Assembly: GCA_951812625.1 (NCBI GenBank)
Contig: CATOSP010000003.1
Coordinates: forward strand, 619,335 to 683,334
DNA: 64,000 bases
Direction: 5' to 3'
Origin: an uncultured Dehalococcoidia bacterium
GTDB taxonomy: Bacteria; Chloroflexota; Dehalococcoidia; Lucifugimonadales; UBA3495
Both the position numbers and the translations under genes were made by a program. Each line of letters opens with the position of its first letter. The stretch's first letter is position 1. The notes beneath the pieces were generated by a model, which was not told the DNA's origin, made no database searches, and worked only from the letters and a program-made list of their open reading frames with translations. Shown here in pieces: positions 8,055 to 16,278 of this stretch.

Positions 8055-9344
8055 TCAGGGCTTGCAATGGACCGACTGGCCCTTCTCTGTCTGACTGGAG
8101 CGGGCGGCTTTCAGGTAGTCGAGGGTGAGACGAGGAAGCAGGTAATTCCTGCTCACGCTGGCGCGGGCTTCCCTGCCCATGCGAGTGTTGAGGTCCTCAT
8201 CGCGGAGCAACTGCACTATGCGCGCTCCGCACTCCTGCGCGGAATCCACCAAGTAGCCGTTGATCCCGTCCTGTATCTGCAGCCTGATGCCTCCCACATT
8301 GCCGCCGATCATTGCCTTGGCCTTCCACATCGCCTCGGTGACGGTAAGCCCGAACCCCTCGCGGGTAGACTTCTGGATGACGACTCGCGATGCAGTCTGA
8401 AAGGCGTTCACTGCTTTGGAGACAGAGCAGGGAAGGTCGGCGTGGGCATAGAGATGAACGTCCGGGTCGTCCCCCGCGTAGTCGCTGACGCTGGCGACCA
8501 TCGCCTCCGCCTCCGGGTCGTCGGAGGCCTGTATTAGCCCGAGCAGGGCCAACTGGAGCCCCGGGATATCCTGACGGGCCAGCCGGTAGGCATCTATGAC
8601 GCCCCAAGGGTCTTTCCAGGCGTCGAAGCGGGATACCTGAGTTATCAGAGGCCGAGATGGGTCGATGCCCATAGCAGCCACGATATCCCATGCCTCGGAC
8701 TCTTCCAGGGCCACGTTCTTCTCGTTCAGGGGGTCTATTCCCGGTGGCGCGATCACGACAGGCAGTGCGTCCCGGACCTCGCGCGGCACGTAGTCGTCAA
8801 GGGAGAACACCAGCCGGTCATAATGGAAGAACAGAGGGAGAAGGTTGTCCATCACTCTCTGGTTTGGAGACGTCAGGTCGATGTGTCCTATCCATACCCA
8901 CGTAGAATCCGGTTCCCTGGTCATGAGTTTGGCCAAAGGAAGGAGCTGTGGGTCATGGACGAACCACACGTCATTCCAAAGGTGGTCTTGCTCGAAGTCC
9001 CGGGCCACGTCCTGGATCGCTCCGTGGTAAGTGTCCCAATCATCATCGGAGAGTGAGCCGGGAGCGCCCTGGAGCATGTTGTGTATCAGCTTGGTAACCC
9101 TGAAGAAATCGTCCTGCGGCTTGATGACAATGCGTTCAGTCTCAATACCCAAGGAGTCCATGAGCGGGACCATTGACTGGAGGATTTCAGCGACGCCGCC
9201 GCCGGTGGCGGTGCTGTTGAGATGGACAACCTTCATCCCCCTCAAGTCTTCGGCTATGCCGGTCAATTCGTTCGCCATTTGCTCAGAAATGAAGGGCACG
9301 TAGTCTTCGAATGCGACGGGTGGATGGTCGATTCTGAAGTACAT
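8055..9344 (-). CDS. treT: Trehalose synthase, glycosyltransferring (TreT-like GT4)
   Basis: The protein begins with a short lead and then V-V-H-L-N-S-T-A-T-G-G-G-V-A-E-I-L, the glycogen-synthase-type glycine loop of GT-B enzymes. V-W-I-G-H-I-D-L-T-S-P, P-P-G-I-D-P-L-N-E-K-N and S-T-R-E-G-F-G-L-T-V-T-E-A-M-W-K follow; the last is the nucleotide-sugar-binding E-x7-E region. This pattern matches TreT, which makes trehalose from NDP-glucose and glucose in the cytoplasm, usually as a compatible solute. The 429 residues are normal. A general GT4 sugar transferase cannot be excluded. The gene is isolated, with about 200 bp downstream and 300 bp upstream to the glmS stop. Confidence 0.85.
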   Translation of the reverse strand: MYFRIDHPPVAFEDYVPFISEQMANELTGIAEDLRGMKVVHLNSTATGGGVAEILQSMVPLMDSLGIETERIVIKPQDDFFRVTKLIHNMLQGAPGSLSDDDWDTYHGAIQDVARDFEQDHLWNDVWFVHDPQLLPLAKLMTREPDSTWVWIGHIDLTSPNQRVMDNLLPLFFHYDRLVFSLDDYVPREVRDALPVVIAPPGIDPLNEKNVALEESEAWDIVAAMGIDPSRPLITQVSRFDAWKDPWGVIDAYRLARQDIPGLQLALLGLIQASDDPEAEAMVASVSDYAGDDPDVHLYAHADLPCSVSKAVNAFQTASRVVIQKSTREGFGLTVTEAMWKAKAMIGGNVGGIRLQIQDGINGYLVDSAQECGARIVQLLRDEDLNTRMGREARASVSRNYLLPRLTLDYLKAARSSQTEKGQSVHCKP

Positions 9345-9644
9345 CTAGGCTTGAAATCTCCCTTCAGGAACGTGGACCCTCTGCAATGCCAGGAACGGGA
9401 CGGGCGCGGAGGACCCGCGTTGGCTTGGTGAAAATGGCACGCGGACAGGCAATTGATCCAGTCCGGGGCAGCAACCATAATCGCGCATCAGGGGCAGGGT
9501 TGCAACGCATTTGGCTGCGACGTTTGGCGGTTAGCGGGACGGAGCACAGAAGGCTGTTCGGTCGGATGGTTGAGCTGGGCGCTAGAGGCTGTGGATTCCC
9601 AGTTGGCGTGGGCAAGCTGGCCGAGCAGTACAAGAGGGTGGGGG
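9345..9644. other. Intergenic gap, no gene seen
   Basis: These 300 bp between the glmS stop and the treT start contain no convincing reading frame, RNA gene or strong terminator. The region presumably carries the treT promoter, but no clear -35/-10 pair was found. Confidence 0.4.
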
Positions 9645-11519
9645 CTATTCAACGGTTACGGACTTGGCCAGGTTGCGGGGTTGGTCCACATCGCACCCGC
9701 GCAGGACGGCAATGTGGTAGGCGAGGAGCTGCATCGGTATCGTGGCCAACATGGGGGATAGGAGTTCCCCGCACCCAGGCATGTACAGCACTTCGTCCAC
9801 CTGAGAAACAATCTCCTTGTCTCCCTCGGTTGCCAGGGCCAGCACCATACCGTCGCGGGCCTTTACCTCCAGGATGTTGCCGACCATCTTGTCATAGAGG
9901 CTGTTGCGCGGGACCACCGCCAAGGTCGCCATTCGCTGGTCAATCAGGGCGATCGGGCCGTGCTTCATTTCGCCGGCGGCGTAGCCCTCAGCGTGGATGT
10001 AGCTGATTTCCTTGAGCTTGAGGGCACCCTCCATTGCGATGGAGGCGTTGATGCCACGGCCCAAGTAGAGGAAGTTTTGATAGCCGTTGAAGCGGCGAGC
10101 CAACCGCTGGTACTGGGACGTGTCGGTCAGCATGTCTCCCATAAGGCGGGGACACTGGGCCAGTTCGTCCACCAAGCGCCGGACCTCTTCCGCGCTCAGG
10201 AATCCCCTGGTCTGGCCCAGGTACGCGCCCAACAGGCTGAGCACCGTAAGGGAGGCGATGAAGGTCTTGGTGCTGGCGACGCCTATCTCGATGCCGGAGC
10301 GCATGTAGAGCGCGCCCTCGGCCAAGCGCGTGGTCTGGCTGCCCTCCACGTTGCAGATGGTTACCAGCCTGGCGCCGGTGCTGCGGACCATCTCCATCGC
10401 GGCGACTGTGTCGGCGGTCTCACCGGACTGGGCGATGGACACCACCAGGGTATGCTCATCCAGGAATGGGTCGCGGTAGCGGAATTCGGAGGCGCTTTCG
10501 GCCTCGGCGGGCAGGCCGCCCAGTTGCTCGACCAGGTAGCGGCCGACCTGGGCGGCGTGAAGGCTGGTGCCGCATCCGATCAGCACGACCCGCTGGAAGG
10601 ACTTTACCTCCTCCTCGGTGAAGGGCATTTCAGCCAGGTCCACCTTGCCGTGCTGGAAGTTCACCCGGTTGCGCAAAACGCTCGCGACGACCTGCGGTTG
10701 CTCGTAAATTTCCTTGAGCATGAAATGGCGGTAGCCGCCCTTGTCGATCAGCACGTCCTCCGGGGACACCGCCTGCAGCCGTTTGTCGATGAACCTCCCA
10801 TCAAGGTCCCGGTACTTCACCCCTTCCCGGGTCACCTGGGCCGTTTCCCCAGAGTCCAGGAAGCCGACCTTGCCACCTACTCCAGACTGTCGAAGGATGG
10901 GCAACATGGCGGGAAGGTCGCTGCCCACGATTCCCTGACCGTCCTGGTGGGCAACTACGATTCCACCGGCGTGTCCCAAGCGCATTGCCCAGATGGTGTC
11001 CTGGCAATCCTGACAGGTGGCGGTGATGGCCTGGGACCCCTGGACGATGCGGCCCATCCTGAGGAAGGCTTCCTCGAAGCAGAGCCCCTGGTCCATCCCC
11101 TCCTCGATAATGTGGGGGATAACCTCGGTATCGGTCTCGGAGACGAACTCGTGGCCCGCATCCTGAAGACGCGCCTTGAGACTGGTGAAGTTCTCCACGA
11201 TGCCGTTGTGGACGACGGCAATTCGGCCGCGGCAATCGGTATGGGGATGGCCATTGTCGAAGGATGGGCGTCCGTGGGTGGCCCAACGGGTATGGCCGAG
11301 ACCCATGTTCCCGTGCAAGGGCGCAGGAGGCATTCCCTTCCCGTTGGCAGTGGCAAGGCCGTCGACTTTGCCCACCGTCTTGCGGACCTGCATGACGCCC
11401 TCGGCGTCCACGACGGCGATACCGGCACTGTCGTAGCCCCGGTACTCCAGCCGTTGAAGGCCCTCCAAGATTATGGGCCAGGCCTGGCGATCACCTACGT
11501 ATCCGACTATTCCGCACAC
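9645..11519 (-). CDS. glmS: Glutamine-fructose-6-phosphate aminotransferase (isomerizing)
   Basis: GlmS makes glucosamine-6-phosphate for peptidoglycan precursors. The N-terminus M-C-G-I-V-G-Y-V-G exposes Cys2, the glutaminase nucleophile after Met removal. The Ntn glutaminase domain fills about the first 235 residues (G-H-T-R-W-A-T-H-G, S-E-T-D-T-E-V-I). Two SIS sugar-isomerase domains follow (G-C-G-T-S-L-H-A-A and S-I-A-Q-S-G-E-T-A-D-T; L-G-R-G-I-N), and the C-terminus R-N-L-A-K-S-V-T-V-E is the conserved tail. The length of 624 is slightly above usual. The start overlaps the coxG stop by 13 nt, which rules out a glmS riboswitch directly in front and suggests coupling to the cox genes. Confidence 0.97.
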   Translation of the reverse strand: MCGIVGYVGDRQAWPIILEGLQRLEYRGYDSAGIAVVDAEGVMQVRKTVGKVDGLATANGKGMPPAPLHGNMGLGHTRWATHGRPSFDNGHPHTDCRGRIAVVHNGIVENFTSLKARLQDAGHEFVSETDTEVIPHIIEEGMDQGLCFEEAFLRMGRIVQGSQAITATCQDCQDTIWAMRLGHAGGIVVAHQDGQGIVGSDLPAMLPILRQSGVGGKVGFLDSGETAQVTREGVKYRDLDGRFIDKRLQAVSPEDVLIDKGGYRHFMLKEIYEQPQVVASVLRNRVNFQHGKVDLAEMPFTEEEVKSFQRVVLIGCGTSLHAAQVGRYLVEQLGGLPAEAESASEFRYRDPFLDEHTLVVSIAQSGETADTVAAMEMVRSTGARLVTICNVEGSQTTRLAEGALYMRSGIEIGVASTKTFIASLTVLSLLGAYLGQTRGFLSAEEVRRLVDELAQCPRLMGDMLTDTSQYQRLARRFNGYQNFLYLGRGINASIAMEGALKLKEISYIHAEGYAAGEMKHGPIALIDQRMATLAVVPRNSLYDKMVGNILEVKARDGMVLALATEGDKEIVSQVDEVLYMPGCGELLSPMLATIPMQLLAYHIAVLRGCDVDQPRNLAKSVTVE

Positions 11520-11968
11520 GTTTCTTTTATCCGATTGGAGAGGTTGCGAGCGAAGTCCTGAAGAGTGGCGGCGGCTTTGCGCCGCACTAGCGGTTGCCCC
11601 AGTTCTCCCAGCTTGCCCATGAAGGCAACGTCGGTTGAGATGGACACTCCAGTCTCCGATTCTGACTGCCGGTCCAACTGCATGGTCAAATCCGCTTTGA
11701 CGGAACCGCCCACCTGCCGGTCCGCTGCCTCAACTTGAAAACGGGCCTCACCACGTTCCCGGTCCTTCTCCAGGAGTTGCACAGTCCCGGAGAAGCGGAG
11801 TCTCATTGGGCCGACCCGTACCTGCATCCTGGCGTCAAAGTACCCATCTTCCCTGATGGTAACCTCATCTACCCCTGGGACCAGCACTGCTGCCGTTGGT
11901 ATCTCCATCAGCAGGTCCCATGTAGCGTCCCAGTCCGCCGGAACGACGCATTGGTTTTCGAGCTTCAA
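11507..11968 (-). CDS. CoxG-like SRPBCC family protein
   Basis: This 153-residue protein fits the CoxG group of the SRPBCC (START-like) fold. It starts with a strand and W-D-A-T-W-D-L-L-M-E-I-P, then L-V-P-G-V-D-E-V, and ends with a long helix. CoxG proteins accompany molybdenum hydroxylases and are implicated in anchoring or maturing them; the molecular role is not settled. coxM lies 57 bp upstream and glmS overlaps its end by 13 nt. A catalytic large subunit is missing from the cluster. Confidence 0.8.
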   Translation of the reverse strand: MKLENQCVVPADWDATWDLLMEIPTAAVLVPGVDEVTIREDGYFDARMQVRVGPMRLRFSGTVQLLEKDRERGEARFQVEAADRQVGGSVKADLTMQLDRQSESETGVSISTDVAFMGKLGELGQPLVRRKAAATLQDFARNLSNRIKETCAE

Positions 11969-12025
11969 TCTCCTGCCTCTTGTTCTCCTGCCTCTTGTTC
12001 GCTTCCTGCAAGTCCCAGCTTTTTT

Positions 12026-12934
12026 CTATCCGACGTTGGCCAGGGCCCGCTCTATGGCGCGGCGGGTGAACACTTCCGCCATGTCCGTCTTGTACTCCGG
12101 CGAACCGCGGAAGTCTTCCAACGGGTCCACCGCCTCCCTGACAGCCCCGGCGCAGGCGCGGATGTTGGAGTCGGTCAACTCTTGCCCCTGCAGCATCGAC
12201 TCCGCATCGACAGCACGCACAGGGGTGACTCCCACCGAACCCAGGACTATGCGGATGCTGCGGCACATGTTGTCCTCAGACGGCTCAACCAAAGCGGCAA
12301 CGGAGACGGTGGCATAGTCGTCGGCAGTGCGGGGGAGAAACTTGATGTAGCAGGAACCGGAGCCTGGAGGCGCGGGCGGAATGGATACGCTGGTCAGGAC
12401 CTCTCCCGGCTGGACATCGGTCTCGTAGTAGTCGATGAAGAGCTCCTCCACAGGCAGGACGCGCTCGCCTTTCGATGAGCTCATGGTCACAGACGCGCCG
12501 AGGGCAATGAGTGCAGGGGGAGGATCCTGGTTTGGGTCGCCATGCACCAATCCGCCGCCGATGGTCCCCATGTTGCGAATCCGGGGTGTGGCGACGCGGC
12601 TGAACGTCTCGGCGACCAAGGGCAGAGTCTCGGCGATGATTGGGTCGGTCTCGATGCGCCTCTGGGTGCAGAGCGCCCCGACGCGCACCGAACCGGGAGC
12701 GCCGTTTTGTTCATATCCCGCCGCCGCCCCGATTCCGCCTCCGTCGAGGGTGATGGAATCGAGGCCGGTTACCCGGCGCAGGCTGATGACGTGTCCGGGC
12801 CGGGAGAACCGGTGCTTCATCTGCAACACCAGGGCGGTGCCGCCGGCCATCACACGAGCATCTTCCCCGTGCCGGTCCAGGAGATCGAAGGTCTCCTCCA
12901 GGCTGACAGGGCTGTGGTACTCGAAGTCGATCAC
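12026..12934 (-). CDS. Molybdenum hydroxylase FAD-binding medium subunit (CoxM/CutM-like)
   Basis: This subunit passes electrons from the iron-sulfur subunit to FAD in CO-dehydrogenase and xanthine-dehydrogenase-type enzymes. FAD-binding loops A-G-G-T-A-L-V at about residue 30 and T-I-G-G-G-L-V-H-G-D-P at about 110 are visible. The C-terminal CO_deh_flav_C domain shows I-V-L-G-S-V-G-V-T-P-V-R-A. The start is set at GTG 12934, where GTGA overlaps the coxS stop by four bases and the protein begins V-I-D-F-E-Y-H-S-P, typical for the family (302 residues). A GTG at 13027 would add an unlikely 31-residue lead inside coxS. The order is coxS-coxM-coxG. Confidence 0.9.
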   Translation of the reverse strand: MIDFEYHSPVSLEETFDLLDRHGEDARVMAGGTALVLQMKHRFSRPGHVISLRRVTGLDSITLDGGGIGAAAGYEQNGAPGSVRVGALCTQRRIETDPIIAETLPLVAETFSRVATPRIRNMGTIGGGLVHGDPNQDPPPALIALGASVTMSSSKGERVLPVEELFIDYYETDVQPGEVLTSVSIPPAPPGSGSCYIKFLPRTADDYATVSVAALVEPSEDNMCRSIRIVLGSVGVTPVRAVDAESMLQGQELTDSNIRACAGAVREAVDPLEDFRGSPEYKTDMAEVFTRRAIERALANVG

Positions 12935-13410
12935 CGGGCCTGTTCCTGTAGTGTCCGAGCGGCGTTGATCACCGATTCCAGTATCCCGTAGTAACCCGTG
13001 CAGCGGCACAGGTTGCCCATCATCCACTGGCGGATTTCGTCCTCAGTGGGCGTGGGGTTCACGTCCAGCAACGCCTTGGCAGCTATCACCTGGCCGGGGG
13101 TGCAGATGCCGCACTGAAAGCCGCCGTGGTCGATGAAAGCCTGCTGCACAGGATGAAGTCGGCCGCCCTCGGCGATACCCTCGATGGTGGTTATTTCCGC
13201 TCCGTCGGCGGCCACTGCCAGGGTAATGCAGGATGCGACCATCTCTCCGTCGAGCAGGACTGCGCAGGCCCCACATACGCCGACGCTGCAACCTTCCTTG
13301 GTGCCCGTCAACCCCAGATCGTACCGGAGAAAGTCCACCAGCAGACGCCTCGCCGGGACCTGCTGCTGGTAGTCGGTGCTGTTGACTTTCAGGCTAATCT
13401 GGTAGTCCAT
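12931..13410 (-). CDS. Molybdenum hydroxylase 2Fe-2S small subunit (CoxS/CutS-like)
   Basis: The protein carries two [2Fe-2S] clusters. The plant-ferredoxin-type N-terminal cluster is G-C-S-V-G-V-C-G-A-C with a later cysteine (V-A-S-C-I-T). The C-terminal helical cluster has F-Q-C-G-I-C-T-P-G and N-L-C-R-C-T-G-Y. All eight cysteines are present and 159 residues is standard. It relays electrons from a molybdopterin large subunit to the FAD subunit. No large subunit is encoded nearby: the upstream neighbour is divergent and unrelated, so this is an incomplete set whose catalytic partner must lie elsewhere or be lost. Confidence 0.93.
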   Translation of the reverse strand: MDYQISLKVNSTDYQQQVPARRLLVDFLRYDLGLTGTKEGCSVGVCGACAVLLDGEMVASCITLAVAADGAEITTIEGIAEGGRLHPVQQAFIDHGGFQCGICTPGQVIAAKALLDVNPTPTEDEIRQWMMGNLCRCTGYYGILESVINAARTLQEQAR

Positions 13411-13441
13411 TTTCGGTGACGCACACCCGCCTGCCCTGAAT

Positions 13442-13473
13442 AGGCCAAGGGTATAGACGAGGCCAATGGTATA
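13442..13473. promoter_or_regulatory. Direct repeat in divergent promoter region
   Basis: AGGCCAAGGGTATA (13442-13455) and AGGCCAATGGTATA (13460-13473) differ at one position and start 18 bp apart, so they nearly face the same side of the helix. They lie in the 119-bp gap between divergent coxS and the EthD-like gene. Each ends in GGTATA, which could overlap -10 elements. An operator for a shared regulator is plausible but inferred. Confidence 0.4.
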
Positions 13474-13529
13474 CTACGCGGTATCTTATGACAAGCGCGA
13501 TTTGAGACTGAGACGAGGGGAGGTCAGCC

Positions 13530-13940
13530 ATGCCCAACCAGAACGGCGGTCATGCAACGCAGCACGTAGGCAACACCATCTTGATGGTGATGATGGACGT
13601 GGACCCAGAAGATGAAGAGGAGTTCCACCGCTGGTACAACCAGCAGCACATCCCGGAGCGGCTGGAGATCCCGGGCTATGTGAGCGCCCGCCGGTTCAAG
13701 CTGGAGAGCGGGGATGACGGGATGCTGAAGTACCTCTGCATCTGGGAGATGGACGACTCAAGCGCAATGGAACACGAGATGTACAAGGCGCAGAGCGCCG
13801 ATCCGACGGCCCTGTACGAGCGCGTCACCAAGACGGTGAAGGCACGGGCGCGTGCGGTGTACCGGCAGATATTCCCCGAGACCGGGGCCTACGAGGACAA
13901 GTCTGGCTTCCACCCACGGCACCAGGAGATTTCTGCCTGA
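13530..13940 (+). CDS. EthD-like dimeric alpha/beta-barrel protein
   Basis: This 136-residue protein has strand-helix features of the ferredoxin-like dimeric barrel: an opening strand T-I-L-M-V-M-M-D-V-D, then E-E-F-H-R-W-Y-N-Q-Q-H-I-P-E-R-L, then G-Y-V-S-A-R-R-F. The W-Y-x-x-x-H-I-P-E-R motif is typical of small EthD-like proteins whose members act in degradation pathways or as monooxygenase-like accessories. No catalytic role can be assigned. The start has G-G-G-G-A-G-G-T about 8-13 bases upstream. It is divergent from the coxS cluster with a shared 119-bp promoter region, suggesting joint control. Confidence 0.75.
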   Translation: MPNQNGGHATQHVGNTILMVMMDVDPEDEEEFHRWYNQQHIPERLEIPGYVSARRFKLESGDDGMLKYLCIWEMDDSSAMEHEMYKAQSADPTALYERVTKTVKARARAVYRQIFPETGAYEDKSGFHPRHQEISA

Positions 13941-13983
13941 AGCGCCACGTCCATCCGTCTGAGCCACCCCCGGAACGCGGCGC

Positions 13984-14497
13984 GTGACGGAGTTCCTTGT
14001 CCATAACTGGGGCAGTCTCACCAGCCTGGCCGGGCTTGTGGTCTCGGTCGTAGGGCTTGCATGGGCGATACGAGTTGCCCGACAAGCCCGCACGGCAGCC
14101 CGCGCCGCTCAGGATGCAAGCATCGAGACTCGGGCGGCGTTGGGGCAGACTTTGAGCCTGGTGGACATTCAGCGGGCGATTTCGCTAATCCGGAGCATCC
14201 AAGAGGCTCTGAGGCAGGGAGCAATGGGATGTCGCGGTCGCACATTGTCCCAGCCTGAGCGCCATGCTACACGATATAAACGTGAGCATTACCATGGGGC
14301 ACGAGCGGGACTTCCCGGTAATCCACGGTGCCGTAGCGCAAATCAGCGCGATCGAATTGCTGATCAGTTTGCATGGTGACAATGGGCCGGATTCTCGGAG
14401 TGTCTCTGAATGCCAATCGCAGTTGATATCTATTCGCAATGCCCTGGAAAAACTTGCAAGCAGTATAATGTTCTCCACCGGGCCTGAAGGTGAATAA
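13984..14497 (+). pseudogene. Frameshifted single-pass membrane protein of unknown function
   Basis: From GTG 13984 one frame encodes a membrane helix (about 10-30, S-L-A-G-L-V-V-S-V-V-G-L-A-W-A-I) and a coiled region ending S-I-Q-E-A-L-R-Q. After about 14213 this frame loses protein-like character, while the +1 frame continues as E-Q-W-D-V-A-V-A-H-C and then M-L-H-D-I-N-V-S to the stop at 14497. Skipping one base in the G-rich stretch at 14211-14225 joins both parts into one protein of about 170 residues. This is either a real frameshift or a sequence error. The stop overlaps the next gene by eight bases, as in an intact operon. Function unknown. Confidence 0.6.
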
Positions 14498-14870
14498 TAT
14501 GGTAGACATGATGGAGATCGCTTCCAAGCTGACTCAGCGGACTAGCGAACACCGGATTACCTGGAAACCCACTGCAGACCCGAATTCATTTGCAGCGGTT
14601 GTCGGGAAACTGAATATCATAGTCTGGGCGGAACAGGCGTCCCGGTGGGACCCGCCCAAAGCCCGCCTTGAAGTGCTCGACGGGAAAGGGGGGCGAATCG
14701 CTTCGGTAAAGCATGATAGCTATGGCCCCGGCGCCGAACAAAACCCCGAACTCGTTGAACTGTATGAGGCGGCCAGGGGTGCCGCCCTGAACGTGGATGA
14801 ACAATTGAAGGAGCTTTTATACACGCTCGATTCAGACGATGATTTGACTGGATCAACCAGCACGGCCTAA
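14490..14870 (+). CDS. Small unknown protein paired with the frameshifted membrane protein
   Basis: This 126-residue soluble protein starts at GTG 14490 (or ATG 14499). It contains M-E-I-A-S-K-L-T-Q-R-T, then W-K-P-T-A-D-P-N-S-F-A-A-V-V-G-K-L-N-I-I-V, two apparent beta-hairpins and an acidic C-terminus. I do not recognise a domain. It overlaps the end of the frameshifted membrane gene, so the two form a bicistronic unit. Its stop overlaps that of the convergent MmgE gene by four bases. A role in membrane-linked sensing is conceivable but has no direct support. Confidence 0.6.
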   Translation: MNNMVDMMEIASKLTQRTSEHRITWKPTADPNSFAAVVGKLNIIVWAEQASRWDPPKARLEVLDGKGGRIASVKHDSYGPGAEQNPELVELYEAARGAALNVDEQLKELLYTLDSDDDLTGSTSTA

Positions 14871-16231
14871 CCCGCCCGTGTCCAGCGGAGCAGGCCGGGG
14901 ATGTCTGTTACCTTTTCCAGTTCCCACAGGTGGGCCAGCAGGCCGTTGGCCCGGCTGTCGGGCAGGACCCCTTCAGCAAGGCCAAGGAATTTCTGGCCCA
15001 CTTCATCGTCCGACAGGGGGTTTTTGTAGTGGCCCTTGTGGTAGGCGACCTGTGAGGAGAAAGTCTGCCCTGACCCGGTGACTACCTCAAGATCGCAGAG
15101 CATCGCCTCCGGCGCGCGCCGGTTGGCTTCCTCCGAGACTTCCACCTTCACGCGGCCTGTCAGATCCATCAACTGCGGGTTGTCCAGGTACTCATCGCCG
15201 AAGTGCTGCTGCCCAACCGTGCCGTACATCAAGGCCACGGCGGCGGTGTAGGGCATCGAGTGATCGGCGGTCTCGCGGTTGGCAGGACGCCACTTCTCAG
15301 GGTCTCCGGCCATGATGTTAACAGCGGTCTGCAAGGTGCGGACAGTCACGGAGGCGATATCTGACGGGTCGGGCAGTTGCTCCCGCACTTCCAGCGCCGC
15401 CTGGGCCACCGTCTGGGAGTACTGGCCCAGGGGAAACCGCTTGATGCTGCATTCCATTATCTTGAAGGGCTGGTCTTCCCCTCCGAAGGTGTCAAGCGTG
15501 AAGGGCTGTCGCGTGACCGCCTTGAAGTAGCCGCCGTCTCCTTCGAAGATGGGAGACGGGCCGGTCAGTCCCCGCTGGGCCAGCATGGCAGCGAAAACGG
15601 CGTTGCGGCTGGCGTTGGCGTAGGCGCAACCCTTCCACATCGAAACGTCTCCGATGCGAGTCTGGTACAGGGCCAGGTTCGGGGCGATGCCCAGGTTCAG
15701 GGCCTGTACGGTCTGATCCCGGGTCAGTCCCAAGGCAGAGGCGACGCCCAGGATGCTGGCGATGCAGCCCACCGTGACGTGATCAAACCCGCTGGGCTTG
15801 ATGTCCACAGTGTCGCAAATGCGGCAGAAGGCCTCGTAGGCCAACACCGTGGACGCAATCAGTCCCTGGCCGCCGGAGCCGCCAATCTCGGCGGCTGTGA
15901 GAGTCGCGGCGATGCTGTCGCTGGGATGTCCGGATTCCCGGCTGGTGTAGCCGTCGTTGAAGTCGAGGTAGCGAACCGCCACGCCGTTGGCGAAGACCGC
16001 GAGGTCGGGGCTGGTTGACTGACCGCTGACGAGGATGGTTGCCGGCTGGGTGCAGGTTACAGTGGCGGCGATGTCACGGGCTATCCTGGCTGGCTCACTG
16101 TCATACCCTCCCAACGCACAGCCGAGGGTGTCGATGATCATGCGCTTGGCCTGATGGACAATCTCCCCCGGCAGGTCCTCGAACCTGAGGGAGGCAGCGT
16201 AGTCGCTCAACTGTTCCGCGATGGTAGACAT
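14867..16231 (-). CDS. MmgE/PrpD family protein
   Basis: The 454-residue protein shows the all-helical first half of the MmgE/PrpD family (I-I-D-T-L-G-C-A-L-G-G-Y, then N-G-V-A-V-R-Y-L-D-F-N-D, then S-G-H-P-S-D-S-I-A-A). The C-terminal half has K-R-F-P-L-G-Q-Y-S-Q. Characterised members include 2-methylcitrate dehydratase (PrpD), cis-aconitate decarboxylase and iminodisuccinate epimerase, so the fold does not fix the substrate. No prpB, prpC or citrate-synthase-like gene is near, and the 2-methylcitrate cycle is not indicated. The luciferase-like gene ends 47 bp upstream on the same strand, and cotranscription is likely. Confidence 0.9.
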   Translation of the reverse strand: MSTIAEQLSDYAASLRFEDLPGEIVHQAKRMIIDTLGCALGGYDSEPARIARDIAATVTCTQPATILVSGQSTSPDLAVFANGVAVRYLDFNDGYTSRESGHPSDSIAATLTAAEIGGSGGQGLIASTVLAYEAFCRICDTVDIKPSGFDHVTVGCIASILGVASALGLTRDQTVQALNLGIAPNLALYQTRIGDVSMWKGCAYANASRNAVFAAMLAQRGLTGPSPIFEGDGGYFKAVTRQPFTLDTFGGEDQPFKIMECSIKRFPLGQYSQTVAQAALEVREQLPDPSDIASVTVRTLQTAVNIMAGDPEKWRPANRETADHSMPYTAAVALMYGTVGQQHFGDEYLDNPQLMDLTGRVKVEVSEEANRRAPEAMLCDLEVVTGSGQTFSSQVAYHKGHYKNPLSDDEVGQKFLGLAEGVLPDSRANGLLAHLWELEKVTDIPGLLRWTRAG

Positions 16232-16278
16232 GGCGCACCTCCGGGTGAATGAGGGGACACAAGCGGGTCAGGCGGAGG

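Noticed and set aside
9345..9644. Possible glmS or other riboswitch near glmS
   Set aside because: This gap is downstream of glmS; its upstream side overlaps coxG, leaving no room for a leader riboswitch.
9960..11561. 533-residue open frame on the plus strand opposite glmS
   Set aside because: It has no family motifs and is antisense to a clear glmS; long antisense frames are expected in GC-rich coding DNA.
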